A stretch of DNA of 64,000 bases from Thermococcus celericrescens (GTDB taxonomy: Archaea; Methanobacteriota_B; Thermococci; Thermococcales; Thermococcaceae), in NCBI RefSeq assembly GCF_001484195.1, contig NZ_LLYW01000018.1:1-64000 (forward strand). Reading direction: 5' to 3'. A program made the position numbers and the translations under genes. Below the pieces are notes generated by a model, which saw nothing but the letters and a program-made list of their open reading frames with translations, did no database searches and was not told where the DNA came from. Position 1 is the stretch's first letter, and each line of letters starts with the position of its first letter. Positions 17,577 through 27,366 of this stretch are shown here, one piece after another.

Positions 17577-18956
17577 TCAACGGCGGGCCTTCAGCAGCAT
17601 GCCGTTCATGAGCACCGGCACGAGGAGCACGAGACCCAGCACCGCACCAATCTTCACCGGCATCTTTGGGGCGGTGAGTGAGTAGTAGAGGGTCGTCAGC
17701 CCACTGACGAAGAGGAGCAGCATCACAGCTGAGACTACCGCTTTATTGTGCGTCAGCTCAGAGGAAAGCAGCGGGTAGCTCTCGACCGCGGCCATGAGCG
17801 CCGCCACGGAAAATGGTACAACAACGAACATCGTTCTGATGTCGCCGACCACCATGGCGCCGGCCACTATCATGCCGAGGATGCCCACGAATCCCAGGCT
17901 CGGGTTTCTTCCCAGCTGCATAACCTCGGAGAGCATCTGGCTGCCCATCTCGATGAGGATGATTATGGTCGTGAGGCCCGCAAGGTAGAGGGACAGCATC
18001 AGGAGCGCTATGAGGGTCGTGTCGTTGGGCACGTTGTCCCTCAGGACGGCCGGTATCGAGTAGAAGACCTCTATCGAGTCCATCGGGCTTTTATCGCTGT
18101 TGGTGGCGTAGTCCTTGAGATCGTTGAACTTCATGAAAAGCTTCATAGACTCATCGGCGGGGATGTTCGGGTTCTGGAACGCCTCGCCGTAGGCCTGGTA
18201 GGCGGCGCCCAGGGAGTAGGCGACGGTGAAAGCCGCGGCGAAGCTGAGGATTATCTGAAGGACGAAAACCGCCGCGAGAACCTTTCTAAGGTTAAGCTCC
18301 TCCGGGGTGAAGCTTCCCAGGACGTAGTAAACCCCCGCGCCAAGACCGAGGGAGATGAAGACGGAAACGACCATGAAGAGGACTCCTCTCGTGGTCAGGG
18401 ACAGGTCAAAGGACGTTATTGAGGACACCGCACTGTTCATGTACTGAACCGCCTGTGGCGCGGTGACCATGCTGAGCGCCTGGTTCCTGATCAGGAACGC
18501 CGAAGCGAGGGCGAAAAGAACGAAGAGTATCGAGACGACCGAGATGAACTCGAGGGTTCTGCCCTTTGCCAGTATGAGCATCAGAACAGAGAGCAGTATC
18601 GTCCCGACAGCCAGAATGGGGATGTACCCCGAGCCCATCCCGAAGATGAGGGCGAGACCGTAGGAGGAGTAGTAGGTGGTGACGCCGAGCATTATCATCA
18701 GGAACATCAGCAGGCTGAATATCAGTGCGGGAGTCCTGGCTATCTTAAAGAACAGCTCGTATATGAGGTAGCGGGTCTTTTTGGTGCTCTCCGCCTCGCT
18801 GTATATCAGGAACATTGCCACCAGCATCGGGAGGAGTGAAATCAGGAATCCTTTGAGCCCGAAGGTTATGTAGTACTTCGGCAGAACCAGGAAGTTCCAT
18901 ATTCCAAGGACGTATCCGGCGATTAGGAACGCCATCAGGAAGCTTATTTTTCGCAT
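17577..18956 (-). CDS. Sodium-dependent (NSS-like) membrane transporter
   Basis: Very hydrophobic 459-residue protein with about eleven membrane segments, resembling archaeal members of the neurotransmitter:sodium symporter family, with a GLGAGVYYVLGSF-type segment near residue 205 in place of the usual unwound helix. The N-terminal NSS signature (G-N-V-W-R-F-P) is not clearly present, so this is a divergent member and the substrate is unknown. An AT-rich promoter (TTTTATATTT) lies upstream near 19025-19035. Transport function is probable, family assignment moderate. Confidence 0.65.
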   Translation of the reverse strand: MRKISFLMAFLIAGYVLGIWNFLVLPKYYITFGLKGFLISLLPMLVAMFLIYSEAESTKKTRYLIYELFFKIARTPALIFSLLMFLMIMLGVTTYYSSYGLALIFGMGSGYIPILAVGTILLSVLMLILAKGRTLEFISVVSILFVLFALASAFLIRNQALSMVTAPQAVQYMNSAVSSITSFDLSLTTRGVLFMVVSVFISLGLGAGVYYVLGSFTPEELNLRKVLAAVFVLQIILSFAAAFTVAYSLGAAYQAYGEAFQNPNIPADESMKLFMKFNDLKDYATNSDKSPMDSIEVFYSIPAVLRDNVPNDTTLIALLMLSLYLAGLTTIIILIEMGSQMLSEVMQLGRNPSLGFVGILGMIVAGAMVVGDIRTMFVVVPFSVAALMAAVESYPLLSSELTHNKAVVSAVMLLLFVSGLTTLYYSLTAPKMPVKIGAVLGLVLLVPVLMNGMLLKARR

Positions 18957-19061
18957 GGATTAACACACCCCCATTGGATTGCCTTTGCTGTGTTGTTTCC
19001 AAGTGCCAAAAAAATAAGCATAAACAAAATATAAAAACATTATGTAGCTTTTTCGCTTTTT

Positions 19062-20787
<1,726 letters not shown>

Positions 20788-20813
20788 GGTAACACCCTTA
20801 GTAACTTGGCGAA

Positions 20814-20825
20814 GGTATATATAAA
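20814..20825. promoter_or_regulatory. Bidirectional TATA box
   Basis: GTATATATAAAC sits between two divergent genes and is nearly symmetrical, so it can serve both strands. The reverse gene starts 27 bases away (20787) and the forward gene 21 bases away (20846), so the forward transcript is probably leaderless and the reverse one has a very short leader. Confidence 0.6.
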
Positions 20826-20845
20826 CCCTGCTCCTACTCTATTTA

Positions 20846-21424
20846 ATGCCGATAAAACTCCCCCTCTTCCGGAAAAAAGTCCTGGAGCTGCTGTCATCCA
20901 CCGACGAAACGAAGGTCATGCACGTCAGCGACACCCCAGAGAGCGCTTACCGCTTCATAGGTGGGCTCATCGACAGGGTCCGTCCCGAGTACGTTATCCA
21001 CACGGGCGACCTCGCGGACAACATAAAGCTTGAGCGAAGACCCGACATGAAGCCGCTCTACATTGGGGCGGTGAGAAAGCTGGCCCGCGTCCTCAAGAAC
21101 CCTGGGACGGAACTCTACGTGGTCCCAGGCAACGAGGATGAGCCTGAGGTAGTCCGGGAGTTCTTCGGGGGAAGTGTCGTCGAGCCAGGAACCATCGTTG
21201 AGATAGAGGGCAGGAGGTTCGCCCTCGGCCACACGTGGAGGGAGGTGGCCGGCCTGGACGCCGATTTCAGACTTTACGGCCACAACTTCAAGCTGATAGA
21301 CCGGGGGCTGAACGGCGTCCTCGGTGTCAACTTCGTTCTTCTCCCGAGCGGGAAGACCTACCGGGTGAAGTATCCCGGCGGGACGGATTTAGATAGAGGA
21401 TACAAGATGTGGAGGGGCATGTGA
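20846..21424 (+). CDS. Metallophosphoesterase (calcineurin-like)
   Basis: A 192-residue member of the calcineurin-like phosphoesterase family. Visible metal motifs are HVSDTPES near residue 26 (first Asp present, but the usual D-x-H His is replaced by Pro), HTGDLAD near 52 (G-D-x-x-D), PGNEDE near 94 (G-N-H-[ED] with Glu in place of His) and a late GH. Loss of two usual His residues suggests an altered or reduced metal site. Probably leaderless, since its TATA box lies only about 22 bases away. Its TGA overlaps the next ATG (TGATG), so it is coupled to the following gene. Confidence 0.78.
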   Translation: MPIKLPLFRKKVLELLSSTDETKVMHVSDTPESAYRFIGGLIDRVRPEYVIHTGDLADNIKLERRPDMKPLYIGAVRKLARVLKNPGTELYVVPGNEDEPEVVREFFGGSVVEPGTIVEIEGRRFALGHTWREVAGLDADFRLYGHNFKLIDRGLNGVLGVNFVLLPSGKTYRVKYPGGTDLDRGYKMWRGM

Positions 21425-22398
21425 TGAAGGTTCTCCGCTTTGGACCGTCCATAATTTTCCTTAGAACCGGGGACATCCCGGCCGTGAAGAGGGCCCTCTC
21501 GGAAGCCTTTGGGGTCGGTGAGATACCAACGGACGAGGCGATTAAGAGGAGCAGCGAGTTCGAGACGATAGTCTTCGTCACGGATGAATGGAAGAAGGAG
21601 ACGATACCGCCGGAGACGGCCTTTCTCGTGAGTTCCCACGCCCCGGTTGTTCTGAGCCTTATCCTGAACGAGAAGCTCCCGATAGAAAAGGTTCATGTGG
21701 AGAGCACGCTGATATTCATAAGGGTCCCCAGCAAGGTTGAGGAGGGCCTGAAGCTCATCTCCGAAAAGTACGGCGGGGAGATAATGGACATAAGGACGGC
21801 CCTTGACGAGGGTGAGGCAGGGGACACGATAATCGGCGTGACCAAGAAAAAGCTCAACTCCCCGATCGGGCCGGAGGACATCGATGGTGCCGTCCTCGTC
21901 CGCAGGGACTTCCTTGAGGTTTACAGGGAGCTGAGCGTTGACCTTCCCGTCCTTCTGCTCAGGCTGATGCCCGAGTGGAACGAGATCACGATTAAAATCT
22001 ACGACACCGATAAGCGCTACGAGGAGAACATAGAGCGCCTCATGATGGTGATTGAGGACATAGACATTGGCTTCGTCATTGGAGAGGGCTGGGACTGGGA
22101 CTATCCGAGGCCATTCATGCGCGTTCCGGTTTACAAGCTCAAGCTCCTGACATGGGAAGACCCGGTGCGCGTTAAGTTCCTGCTCAAAGGCATTGAGTAC
22201 CACGGCTACAAGCGCCTCTGCGACATAGACGTTTTCGTCGAGGGGAAGAAGATTCACTGGACGGCCCTCGGAAAGTACGACTCGAAATTCGAGCTGGCCA
22301 AGGCCGCGTGGGAAGAGCTGGAGAAGAACCTCAGTGCGGATGTCATTGAAAGGCTGAGGGAGCTCGATGAGAAGCTCGCGCCGGAATCGAAGGATTGA
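21424..22398 (+). CDS. Conserved hypothetical protein
   Basis: Soluble 324-residue protein without a recognised family. It begins MKVLRFGPSIIFLRTGDIP and has long charged helices with no signal peptide. Start chosen at the ATG overlapping the phosphoesterase stop codon, preceded by GGAGGGG; a longer in-frame start at 21409 would overlap more. The coupling implies that it works with, or is at least co-regulated with, the phosphoesterase. It contains pairs of acidic residues but no motif I can name. Confidence 0.75.
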   Translation: MKVLRFGPSIIFLRTGDIPAVKRALSEAFGVGEIPTDEAIKRSSEFETIVFVTDEWKKETIPPETAFLVSSHAPVVLSLILNEKLPIEKVHVESTLIFIRVPSKVEEGLKLISEKYGGEIMDIRTALDEGEAGDTIIGVTKKKLNSPIGPEDIDGAVLVRRDFLEVYRELSVDLPVLLLRLMPEWNEITIKIYDTDKRYEENIERLMMVIEDIDIGFVIGEGWDWDYPRPFMRVPVYKLKLLTWEDPVRVKFLLKGIEYHGYKRLCDIDVFVEGKKIHWTALGKYDSKFELAKAAWEELEKNLSADVIERLRELDEKLAPESKD

Positions 22399-22410
22399 AT
22401 TGGGGATGTC

Positions 22411-23340
22411 TCAGAGTTTCTTAATCTCCGCAACGAAGAAGCCGCTCGTCCCGTGCCTGTCCGGATAAAAGCGCCTCGCCTTTCTTATCTCCCCGCTAAG
22501 CTCGATTCCGAAGGGGCTCGTTAAAGCGGGCTCGCCGTAGCGGAGCGGGAGCAGTTCAACGTCGAAGTTGTCGAGAACCCATTGAACCACGAACTCGTTC
22601 TCCTCGGGCTCGAGGGAGCAGGTTGAGTAGACGAGGATTCCTCCCGGCTTCAGAACCTCAAGGGCTTTTTCGATAAGCTGCATCTGCAGCCCCTGGCAGA
22701 ACTTCACGTCCTCCATCGTTCTGTTGGCCTTCCTCTCGGGGTTCTTGTGTATGGTGCCCGAGCCCGTGCACGGTGCGTCGAGGAGGATTCTGTCGAACTC
22801 GACGCCCAGCTCGGCTATGTGGAGTGAGGACTTATGGATGAGTACAGTATTGGTTACCCCGAGGCGGGAAAGGTTCAGACGGGTCTCCTTTAAGCGTTCC
22901 TCCCCGACATCGAAGGCGTAGATTATTCCCTTGTTCTCCATCAGCTGGGCGAGGTAGGAGGTTTTTCCACCCGGGGCGGCGGCCATGTCGGCGACGGTTT
23001 CGCCGGGCTTCGGTTCCAGAGCGACGGGAGGGTACATCGAGCTGGCCTCCTGAATGTAGAGGAGACCGCTCAGATATTCCGGAGTGGAGGTTATCGAGAA
23101 GGGCTCGCGAGTGAGGCAGAACCCTTCTCTCGCCCAGGGAACGCGCTTAAACTGGAAGCCCTTCTTGTTGAGGAGCTTGGTGAGCTTCGGTACTTCGATG
23201 CGGAGGGTGTTTACGCGGAAGCACCTCGGCAGAGGCTTTTCCATGGCCTCGGCTATGGCTAGAGCCCTCTCGCTCCAGAGCTCGTAATAGCGCTCCGCGA
23301 ATGTCTTGGAGTAGCCGAGGCTGAAGAGCTTTTCCAGCAT
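22411..23340 (-). CDS. RNA cytosine-C5 methyltransferase (NOL1/NOP2/Sun family)
   Basis: SAM-dependent m5C methyltransferase of 309 residues acting on tRNA or rRNA. SAM motif I AAAPGGKTSYLAQL near residue 120, the catalytic loop DAPCTGSGTIHKNP near 190 and the second cysteine YSTCSLEPEENE near 240 are all intact. Length is that of the archaeal single-domain type without a PUA domain. Convergent with the preceding gene (12-base gap), and marks the last housekeeping gene before the AT-rich island at 23.3-25.1 kb. Confidence 0.9.
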   Translation of the reverse strand: MLEKLFSLGYSKTFAERYYELWSERALAIAEAMEKPLPRCFRVNTLRIEVPKLTKLLNKKGFQFKRVPWAREGFCLTREPFSITSTPEYLSGLLYIQEASSMYPPVALEPKPGETVADMAAAPGGKTSYLAQLMENKGIIYAFDVGEERLKETRLNLSRLGVTNTVLIHKSSLHIAELGVEFDRILLDAPCTGSGTIHKNPERKANRTMEDVKFCQGLQMQLIEKALEVLKPGGILVYSTCSLEPEENEFVVQWVLDNFDVELLPLRYGEPALTSPFGIELSGEIRKARRFYPDRHGTSGFFVAEIKKL

Positions 23341-23440
23341 GGTTGGAACAATGGTTCTTCAATATAAAAGGGTTGAGGATATCCAGATAGCGTATCAATA
23401 GCAATATTTTTATAAGCAGAAAAAACTGCCTTTAGTTTTG

Positions 23441-23638
23441 ATGTTTGAAACAGAGATTGAGGTAAATGATTTTAGACTTAAAGTGATAGATAAAGGTGGT
23501 AAGTCAGAGGGGGATTTTATTATTAAATCCAAATTCAGAGGAAAACGAGAATTCGCTCCAAAACATGCGCATTCATCATGCGAACGCCAAATACCGGGGA
23601 ACTGGGCCCCACAAGTTCTTCCACAATCCAAGACTTGA
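23441..23638 (+). pseudogene. Truncated small reading frame with its own promoter
   Basis: Begins MFETEIEVNDFRLKVIDKGG, a plausible start of a folded protein, about 30 bases after a good TATA box (ATTTTTATAAGC, 23403-23414), which would give a leaderless mRNA. After about 40 codons the sequence loses protein-like character and runs into the 3' end of the opposing operon. Probably the remnant of a gene cut off by rearrangement of the island. No family recognised. Confidence 0.3.
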
Positions 23639-23726
23639 GAGTTCTCAACATCATGATGCACCTCACTTGGAGACGAATACGTGAATCTCTTCCTGAAGTT
23701 ACAAACATGGATAGCCTTTTTCTCAT
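23535..23726 (-). CDS. Small protein coupled to the EVE-like nuclease gene
   Basis: A 63-residue basic frame whose ATG overlaps the nuclease stop codon (ATGA) and is preceded by an excellent GGAGGTGGAGAC ribosome binding site inside the nuclease gene. This is the best argument that it is translated. Sequence includes a hydrophobic-basic stretch ([18 protein letters not shown]) without a known motif. It may be the truncated 5' part of a longer third gene of the operon. Function unknown. Confidence 0.4.
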   Translation of the reverse strand: MRKRLSMFVTSGRDSRIRLQVRCIMMLRTLKSWIVEELVGPSSPVFGVRMMNAHVLERILVFL

Positions 23727-24679
23727 GTCTCCACCTCCAACCTCAGCATGTTCAATAGTTCCCCGTAGCTGTACTCTGCGGAAGAATCCAGACCTTCAAA
23801 ATAGTACCTGATGGGTAGTATCCTGCCGTCCCTGAAGGCGAATTTTGAAAATTCTCTGGCTATTAATATTCCTCCAACAGCCTCTTTTCCATATTCCTCA
23901 GTATATTTCCTTAGTTGCTCCACGTCCCTTTTCTGAGCTTTCCCAGTCTTGACTTCCGCGAGCAGATATTTATTAGTCGCAGAGGGGTGTTTTAATTTTA
24001 TGAAAATGTCTGCATATCCCTCGGGGAGGGCCTTTTCCCCAAGCACTTCAAATTCGTTGGGTGAATTATCCACGCCGAAAAATTCTAAGGCATCGCGAAG
24101 AACTGTAGCTTTGAGTCTTTTTCTCACAAGTGATTGAAGTATAAGCTCTTTGAAATAGAACTTCTCTGGAATCGTTTGATTTTCTCGTTTGAACACAATT
24201 CTTGGCTCAAAAGTCTCTGCATTGAGTTCTAAGTAAGTTGATTCGTCAGTATATGGCACCCCCATCTCCGAAACATTGTAAAACGTGAGGGTATCCGCCT
24301 GGAAGTGAGTTTTTCGGTAGCCGCCTCTTAAAAGCAGATTCTCGGCGACGTATGAGAATTCTCGTCTGACCATAGGTTCGTCGAACTCTCGCTCTAGCTT
24401 TAAGAACAGCCTGAATGGGAAGTAATATGTCCTTCCTGATCTGAATGTTATCGAAGGCCACGGAGGGAGCTTCTCGGCGTTCCTGTATGCAACTTTTCCA
24501 ACAACCCTGTACAGATTCCTCACCCGGGCCCCGTACAGAAATGAGATGTAATCCCCAACGTCTATATCAAAAAACGTCCAGAGGCCGTTTATACTGTTTG
24601 TAAACCCTGCGAGGTTGTGTTTCATACAGAGTTCTAAGTTCCCCTTGTTTGAAAGGGATACCAAAAAGTAATCCGGCAC
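23723..24679 (-). CDS. EVE/PUA-like domain fused to PD-(D/E)XK nuclease, putative modification-dependent restriction enzyme
   Basis: A 318-residue two-part protein. Residues 1-145 look like an EVE/YTH-type PUA fold: YFLVSLS, an aromatic patch [19 protein letters not shown] and [21 protein letters not shown]; such domains read modified bases in DNA. Residues 175-300 carry a PD-(D/E)XK nuclease core with D224 (GYADIF), E242-x-K244 (LLAEVKTGK) and Q255-L-R-K-Y, resembling NucS- and Mrr-like nucleases. The start is GTG 24679 with GGTGAT upstream. The gene is more AT-rich than its neighbours, which suggests transfer. Nearest known idea: a stand-alone relative of McrB-type or EVE-HNH enzymes. Domain calls are by pattern, not by search. 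Confidence 0.6.
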   Translation of the reverse strand: MPDYFLVSLSNKGNLELCMKHNLAGFTNSINGLWTFFDIDVGDYISFLYGARVRNLYRVVGKVAYRNAEKLPPWPSITFRSGRTYYFPFRLFLKLEREFDEPMVRREFSYVAENLLLRGGYRKTHFQADTLTFYNVSEMGVPYTDESTYLELNAETFEPRIVFKRENQTIPEKFYFKELILQSLVRKRLKATVLRDALEFFGVDNSPNEFEVLGEKALPEGYADIFIKLKHPSATNKYLLAEVKTGKAQKRDVEQLRKYTEEYGKEAVGGILIAREFSKFAFRDGRILPIRYYFEGLDSSAEYSYGELLNMLRLEVET

Positions 24680-24681
24680 TT

Positions 24682-24970
24682 CTAATCACCCCCAAACCCA
24701 TTCCTGACTATCTCATTAAACTCCATTGATTCTGCTATCGATCGCATCCTCTCATTTGGTATCTAAATTCGCCTTAATAAGGTGTTCGATAAATTTAATG
24801 TAGTTGGATATGTCCAATCCTTCCTCCTGTGGTGCTTGCAGTTTAATAAGCCTCATTATAATCCCCTCAAACATCTGCTCACCCAGATCTGTGCTACACA
24901 AAACTGTTTTAAAACTTAAGTTGTTTTGGCTAGTCCTCATGTTGTGGAATTTATGGAAGGTCATTTTCAT
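24682..24970 (-). pseudogene. Small gene, possibly frameshifted, upstream of the EVE-like nuclease
   Basis: A 72-residue frame runs from ATG 24970 to a stop at 24752 and has a protein-like helical end (GLDISNYIKFIEHLIKAN). Directly after it, in the next frame, about 27 codons (IPNERMRSIAESMEFNEIV...) are open from 24762 to a TAG at 24684-24682, two bases before the nuclease GTG. One indel near 24762-24770 would join both into a protein of about 95 residues tightly coupled to the nuclease. No family recognised, and the first part overlaps the palindrome array. Either two fragments or one broken gene. Confidence 0.35.
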
Positions 24971-25102
24971 AAAAGCGCCGTTTTATGAAACTGCACTTTC
25001 ACAAAAGGCACTATCTGTGAAAGTCTGCTTTCATAAACTGCCACTTTTTATGAAAATACACTTTCACAAATGACGCCCTCTATGAAAGTGGACTTTCACA
25101 TG
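24950..25102. repeat. Array of five palindromic repeats with 32-33 bp period
   Basis: Five copies of an imperfect palindrome built on TATGAAA-N(6-7)-CTTTCATAAA (variants with TGTGAAA and CTTTCACAAA). The left arms begin at 24952, 24984, 25016, 25049 and 25081, so the spacing is 32, 32, 33 and 32 bp, almost exactly three helical turns. Spacers between units differ in sequence. The array lies between argF and the EVE-nuclease operon, right at the operon's upstream end. It looks like a set of operator sites for a dimeric protein binding on one face of the DNA, or an iteron-like element. It is not a CRISPR array: the repeats are palindromic and degenerate, and the spacers are only 7-9 bases. Confidence 0.75.
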
Positions 25103-25144
25103 GGGCTGAGTTCTGGAGGGGAACAAAGGAAGAAGAAAAAGCCC

Positions 25145-26092
25145 TCAGACCTTAATCCCACCCATAACGAGGGCCATAACAGCTTTCTGGGCGTGCAAGC
25201 GGTTCTCGGCCTCGTCGAAGACGACGCTGTTCGGGGAGTCAACGACGTCGTCGGTGACCTCCTCGCCGCGGTGGGCCGGGAGGCAGTGCATGAAGATGTA
25301 GTCTGGCTTGGCGTGCTTGACGAGGTCCCTGTTGACCTGGAACGGCTGGAATATCTTCCTCCTCTCCTCGGCCTCGGCCTCCTGACCCATGCTCGCCCAG
25401 ACGTCGGTGTAGATAACGTCCGCATCCTTAACCGCCTGAACCGGGTCGTGAAGGAGCTCGAAGCTTCCGCCGCTCTCGGCCGCGTTCTTCTCGGCCCACT
25501 TGATGACCTTCTCGTCCGGCTCGAAGCCTTCGGGGGTTGCAACAACAACGTTGGCACCGAGCTTGGTTCCGGCTATCATGAGGGAGTGGGCGACGTTGTT
25601 TCCGTCACCGACGTAGACTATCTTAAGGCCGGCTATGCGGCCCTTCTTCTCGAGGATGGTCTGGTAGTCAGCGAGAGCCTGGCACGGGTGGCTGAAGTCG
25701 CTCAGACCGTTGATGACCGGGACGCTGGCGTACTTGGCGAGGTCCTCGACGTCCTTGTGGGCGTAAACCCTCGCCATCATTCCGTCCACGTACCTGCTGA
25801 GGACGCGGGCGGTGTCTGCTATCGTCTCGCCGCGCCTGAGCTGGAGGTCGTTGGCGTTGAGGTAGAGGCCATAGCCGCCGAGCTGGTAGATTCCAACCTC
25901 GAAGGAGATCCTCGTTCTGGTTGAGGGCTTCTGGAAGATCATGGCCAGGGTCTTGCCCTCAAGAACGCGGTGCGGCTTGCCTATTTTGTTCCAGATCTTC
26001 ATCATCTCGGCTGTCTTGAGAATAGTCTCAATCTCCTCCCTCGTAAAGTCCTGAAGGCAGAGAACATCCCTTCCTGCAAGGCTAACCACCAT
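25145..26092 (-). CDS. argF: Ornithine carbamoyltransferase
   Basis: Transfers the carbamoyl group of carbamoyl phosphate to ornithine, giving citrulline. The 315-residue protein shows the carbamoyl phosphate loop STRTR (near residue 56), HPCQ (near 144) and the ornithine-binding HCLPAHRGEE (near 273). The start at 26092 (MVVSLAGRD...) matches the known Pyrococcus protein; two further Met codons lie 6 and 9 bases upstream. A T-rich tract just after the stop on the reverse strand probably ends transcription before the palindrome array. Stand-alone here. Confidence 0.94.
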   Translation of the reverse strand: MVVSLAGRDVLCLQDFTREEIETILKTAEMMKIWNKIGKPHRVLEGKTLAMIFQKPSTRTRISFEVGIYQLGGYGLYLNANDLQLRRGETIADTARVLSRYVDGMMARVYAHKDVEDLAKYASVPVINGLSDFSHPCQALADYQTILEKKGRIAGLKIVYVGDGNNVAHSLMIAGTKLGANVVVATPEGFEPDEKVIKWAEKNAAESGGSFELLHDPVQAVKDADVIYTDVWASMGQEAEAEERRKIFQPFQVNRDLVKHAKPDYIFMHCLPAHRGEEVTDDVVDSPNSVVFDEAENRLHAQKAVMALVMGGIKV

Positions 26093-26326
26093 GTGCATCA
26101 CCGTCTAAAGCTGGAGCCCGGTTTTAATAACCCTTTCGTCGGAGAAAGTGGGATAGGACTGAAATCTTTTGAGCATCAATGCACGCTGGCTTTCCAAACG
26201 TAATGAACATCGCCGCATTCTTTGCCACATGAAGTACTTCCGATATGGATGTGTCATACTTTTATAGCCACTGGTGGAAAACCTTTTAAATGATTATGAA
26301 GACATTTATTTTCGAGGTGATTGCCC

Positions 26327-26842
26327 GTGAGTGATTTGAAAAATGCCAAAATGATGGGTGGCATCGGAGCCATCCTGACCGTTGTGGGCCTCGGCTTCAT
26401 AGGATTCATCCTGAAGCTCTTGGCCGTCAAAAACATCGCCGAGGCTACCGACAGGGACGAGATATTTAGCAAGTACCTCTGGGCTGCCATACTGAACATA
26501 CTGGCCAGCCTGATACTTATGGGAACCATGTGGGGCTCGATGCTGGGTGCCTCGAAGTCACCCGAGTTCGGCCTGGGCATGATGGGCGCCGGTGGCATTA
26601 TCGCAGTGATTCTCATGATAATCGGTGTGTGGTTCATGAAGCAGAGCTACGACATGATATCTGAGGAGACTGGGGTGGGCATGTTCCACACGGTCGCGCT
26701 GCTGTACATCATCGGTGCAATCCTGATGCTAGTTCTGATCGGTGGACTGCTTATTGTCATAGCGGCAATCCTCGAGATAATCGCGTTCTTCTCACTGCCC
26801 GACGAGATATCCAAGCCCGTTGAAGAGCCGGCACCTGTTTAG
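26327..26842 (+). CDS. DUF996-type membrane protein
   Basis: A 171-residue protein with four to five membrane segments and the N-terminal pattern SDLKNAKMMGGIGAIL found in archaeal DUF996 proteins; function unknown. GTG 26327 is chosen because AGGTGA lies 7 bases before it; TTG 26321 would leave no spacing. A TATA-like box (CCTTTTAAAT) lies near 26282-26291. A decayed copy follows within 120 bases, so this is the surviving member of a tandem pair. Confidence 0.78.
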   Translation: MSDLKNAKMMGGIGAILTVVGLGFIGFILKLLAVKNIAEATDRDEIFSKYLWAAILNILASLILMGTMWGSMLGASKSPEFGLGMMGAGGIIAVILMIIGVWFMKQSYDMISEETGVGMFHTVALLYIIGAILMLVLIGGLLIVIAAILEIIAFFSLPDEISKPVEEPAPV

Positions 26843-26956
26843 TTTTTTGTTCCCATTTCCTTTTCGATTTTTTGATGGATCATTTTGACATTCTTTTCGC
26901 AGACGTTGGAGAGGACTCTTTTATATCTGAAAATCGTACAGACATTGGGTGATATT

Positions 26957-27058
26957 ATGGAAAGTCTGAAAAATGCCCGGACCTGGGCAGCATTGGTGCC
27001 ATATTCAGCCTCTTTTACGTGACTTTTTTCTTTAACATGCCTCGCCCTTTATGGCAGG
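26957..27058 (+). pseudogene. Decayed DUF996 paralogue
   Basis: Starts ATG GAA AGT CTG AAA AAT GCC with its own GGGTGATATT ribosome binding site and a TTTTATAT box at about 26929. After MESLKNAR a single-base shift leads into DLGSIGAIFSLF, the expected continuation of the family, and then the homology ends. It is therefore a frameshifted, truncated duplicate of the upstream gene. Confidence 0.6.
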
Positions 27059-27135
27059 GTACGGACAACCATCCAAAAAGCCATTAAGCAGGAAAGCAAA
27101 GCTATTAAGGCTTGAAAGCCACACCATACTTTGAG

Positions 27136-27315
27136 ATGAAGCGAACAGTAACCGTCAAACTCCAACCAAGCAAAGCCCAAGAGGAAACCCTCTTCGAATT
27201 AGCTCAAGCTACCGCAGTAATAGAGAGGTGATGATGAGAACCCCTCAAACCTCCCTGCCTTTAGTGAGGGGTTAGCTCGTTGGAACCCCCGCCCTTCAAG
27301 GCGAGGAGGAGGTCA
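27136..27315 (+). mobile_element. Relic of an IS605-type element (TnpB start plus right end)
   Basis: Codons 1-31 from ATG 27136 (MKRTVTVKLQPSKAQEETLF...) are a clear TnpB N-terminus, ending at TGA 27229-27231. Then comes a hairpin (AACCCCTCA 27239-27247 with TGAGGGGTT 27265-27273), the string CGTTGGAAC, a second short hairpin and the terminal GGAGGTCA (27308-27315). The same CGTTGGAAC...GGAGGTCA end recurs at 40.7 kb. Most of tnpB has been deleted, leaving the two ends. The relic lies directly before the thyX promoter. Confidence 0.65.
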
Positions 27316-27366
27316 TCCCAAAGTAAACCTAATAAACCTGGCCCGATTCTATCTCCGGTGGCGCGA

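Noticed and set aside
24804..25073. 89-codon forward frame through the palindrome array
   Set aside because: Low-complexity sequence created by the repeats; no ribosome binding site and no protein-like pattern.
24950..25102. Palindrome array considered as a CRISPR array
   Set aside because: Repeats are short degenerate palindromes with spacers of only 7-9 bases, and no cas genes are near.
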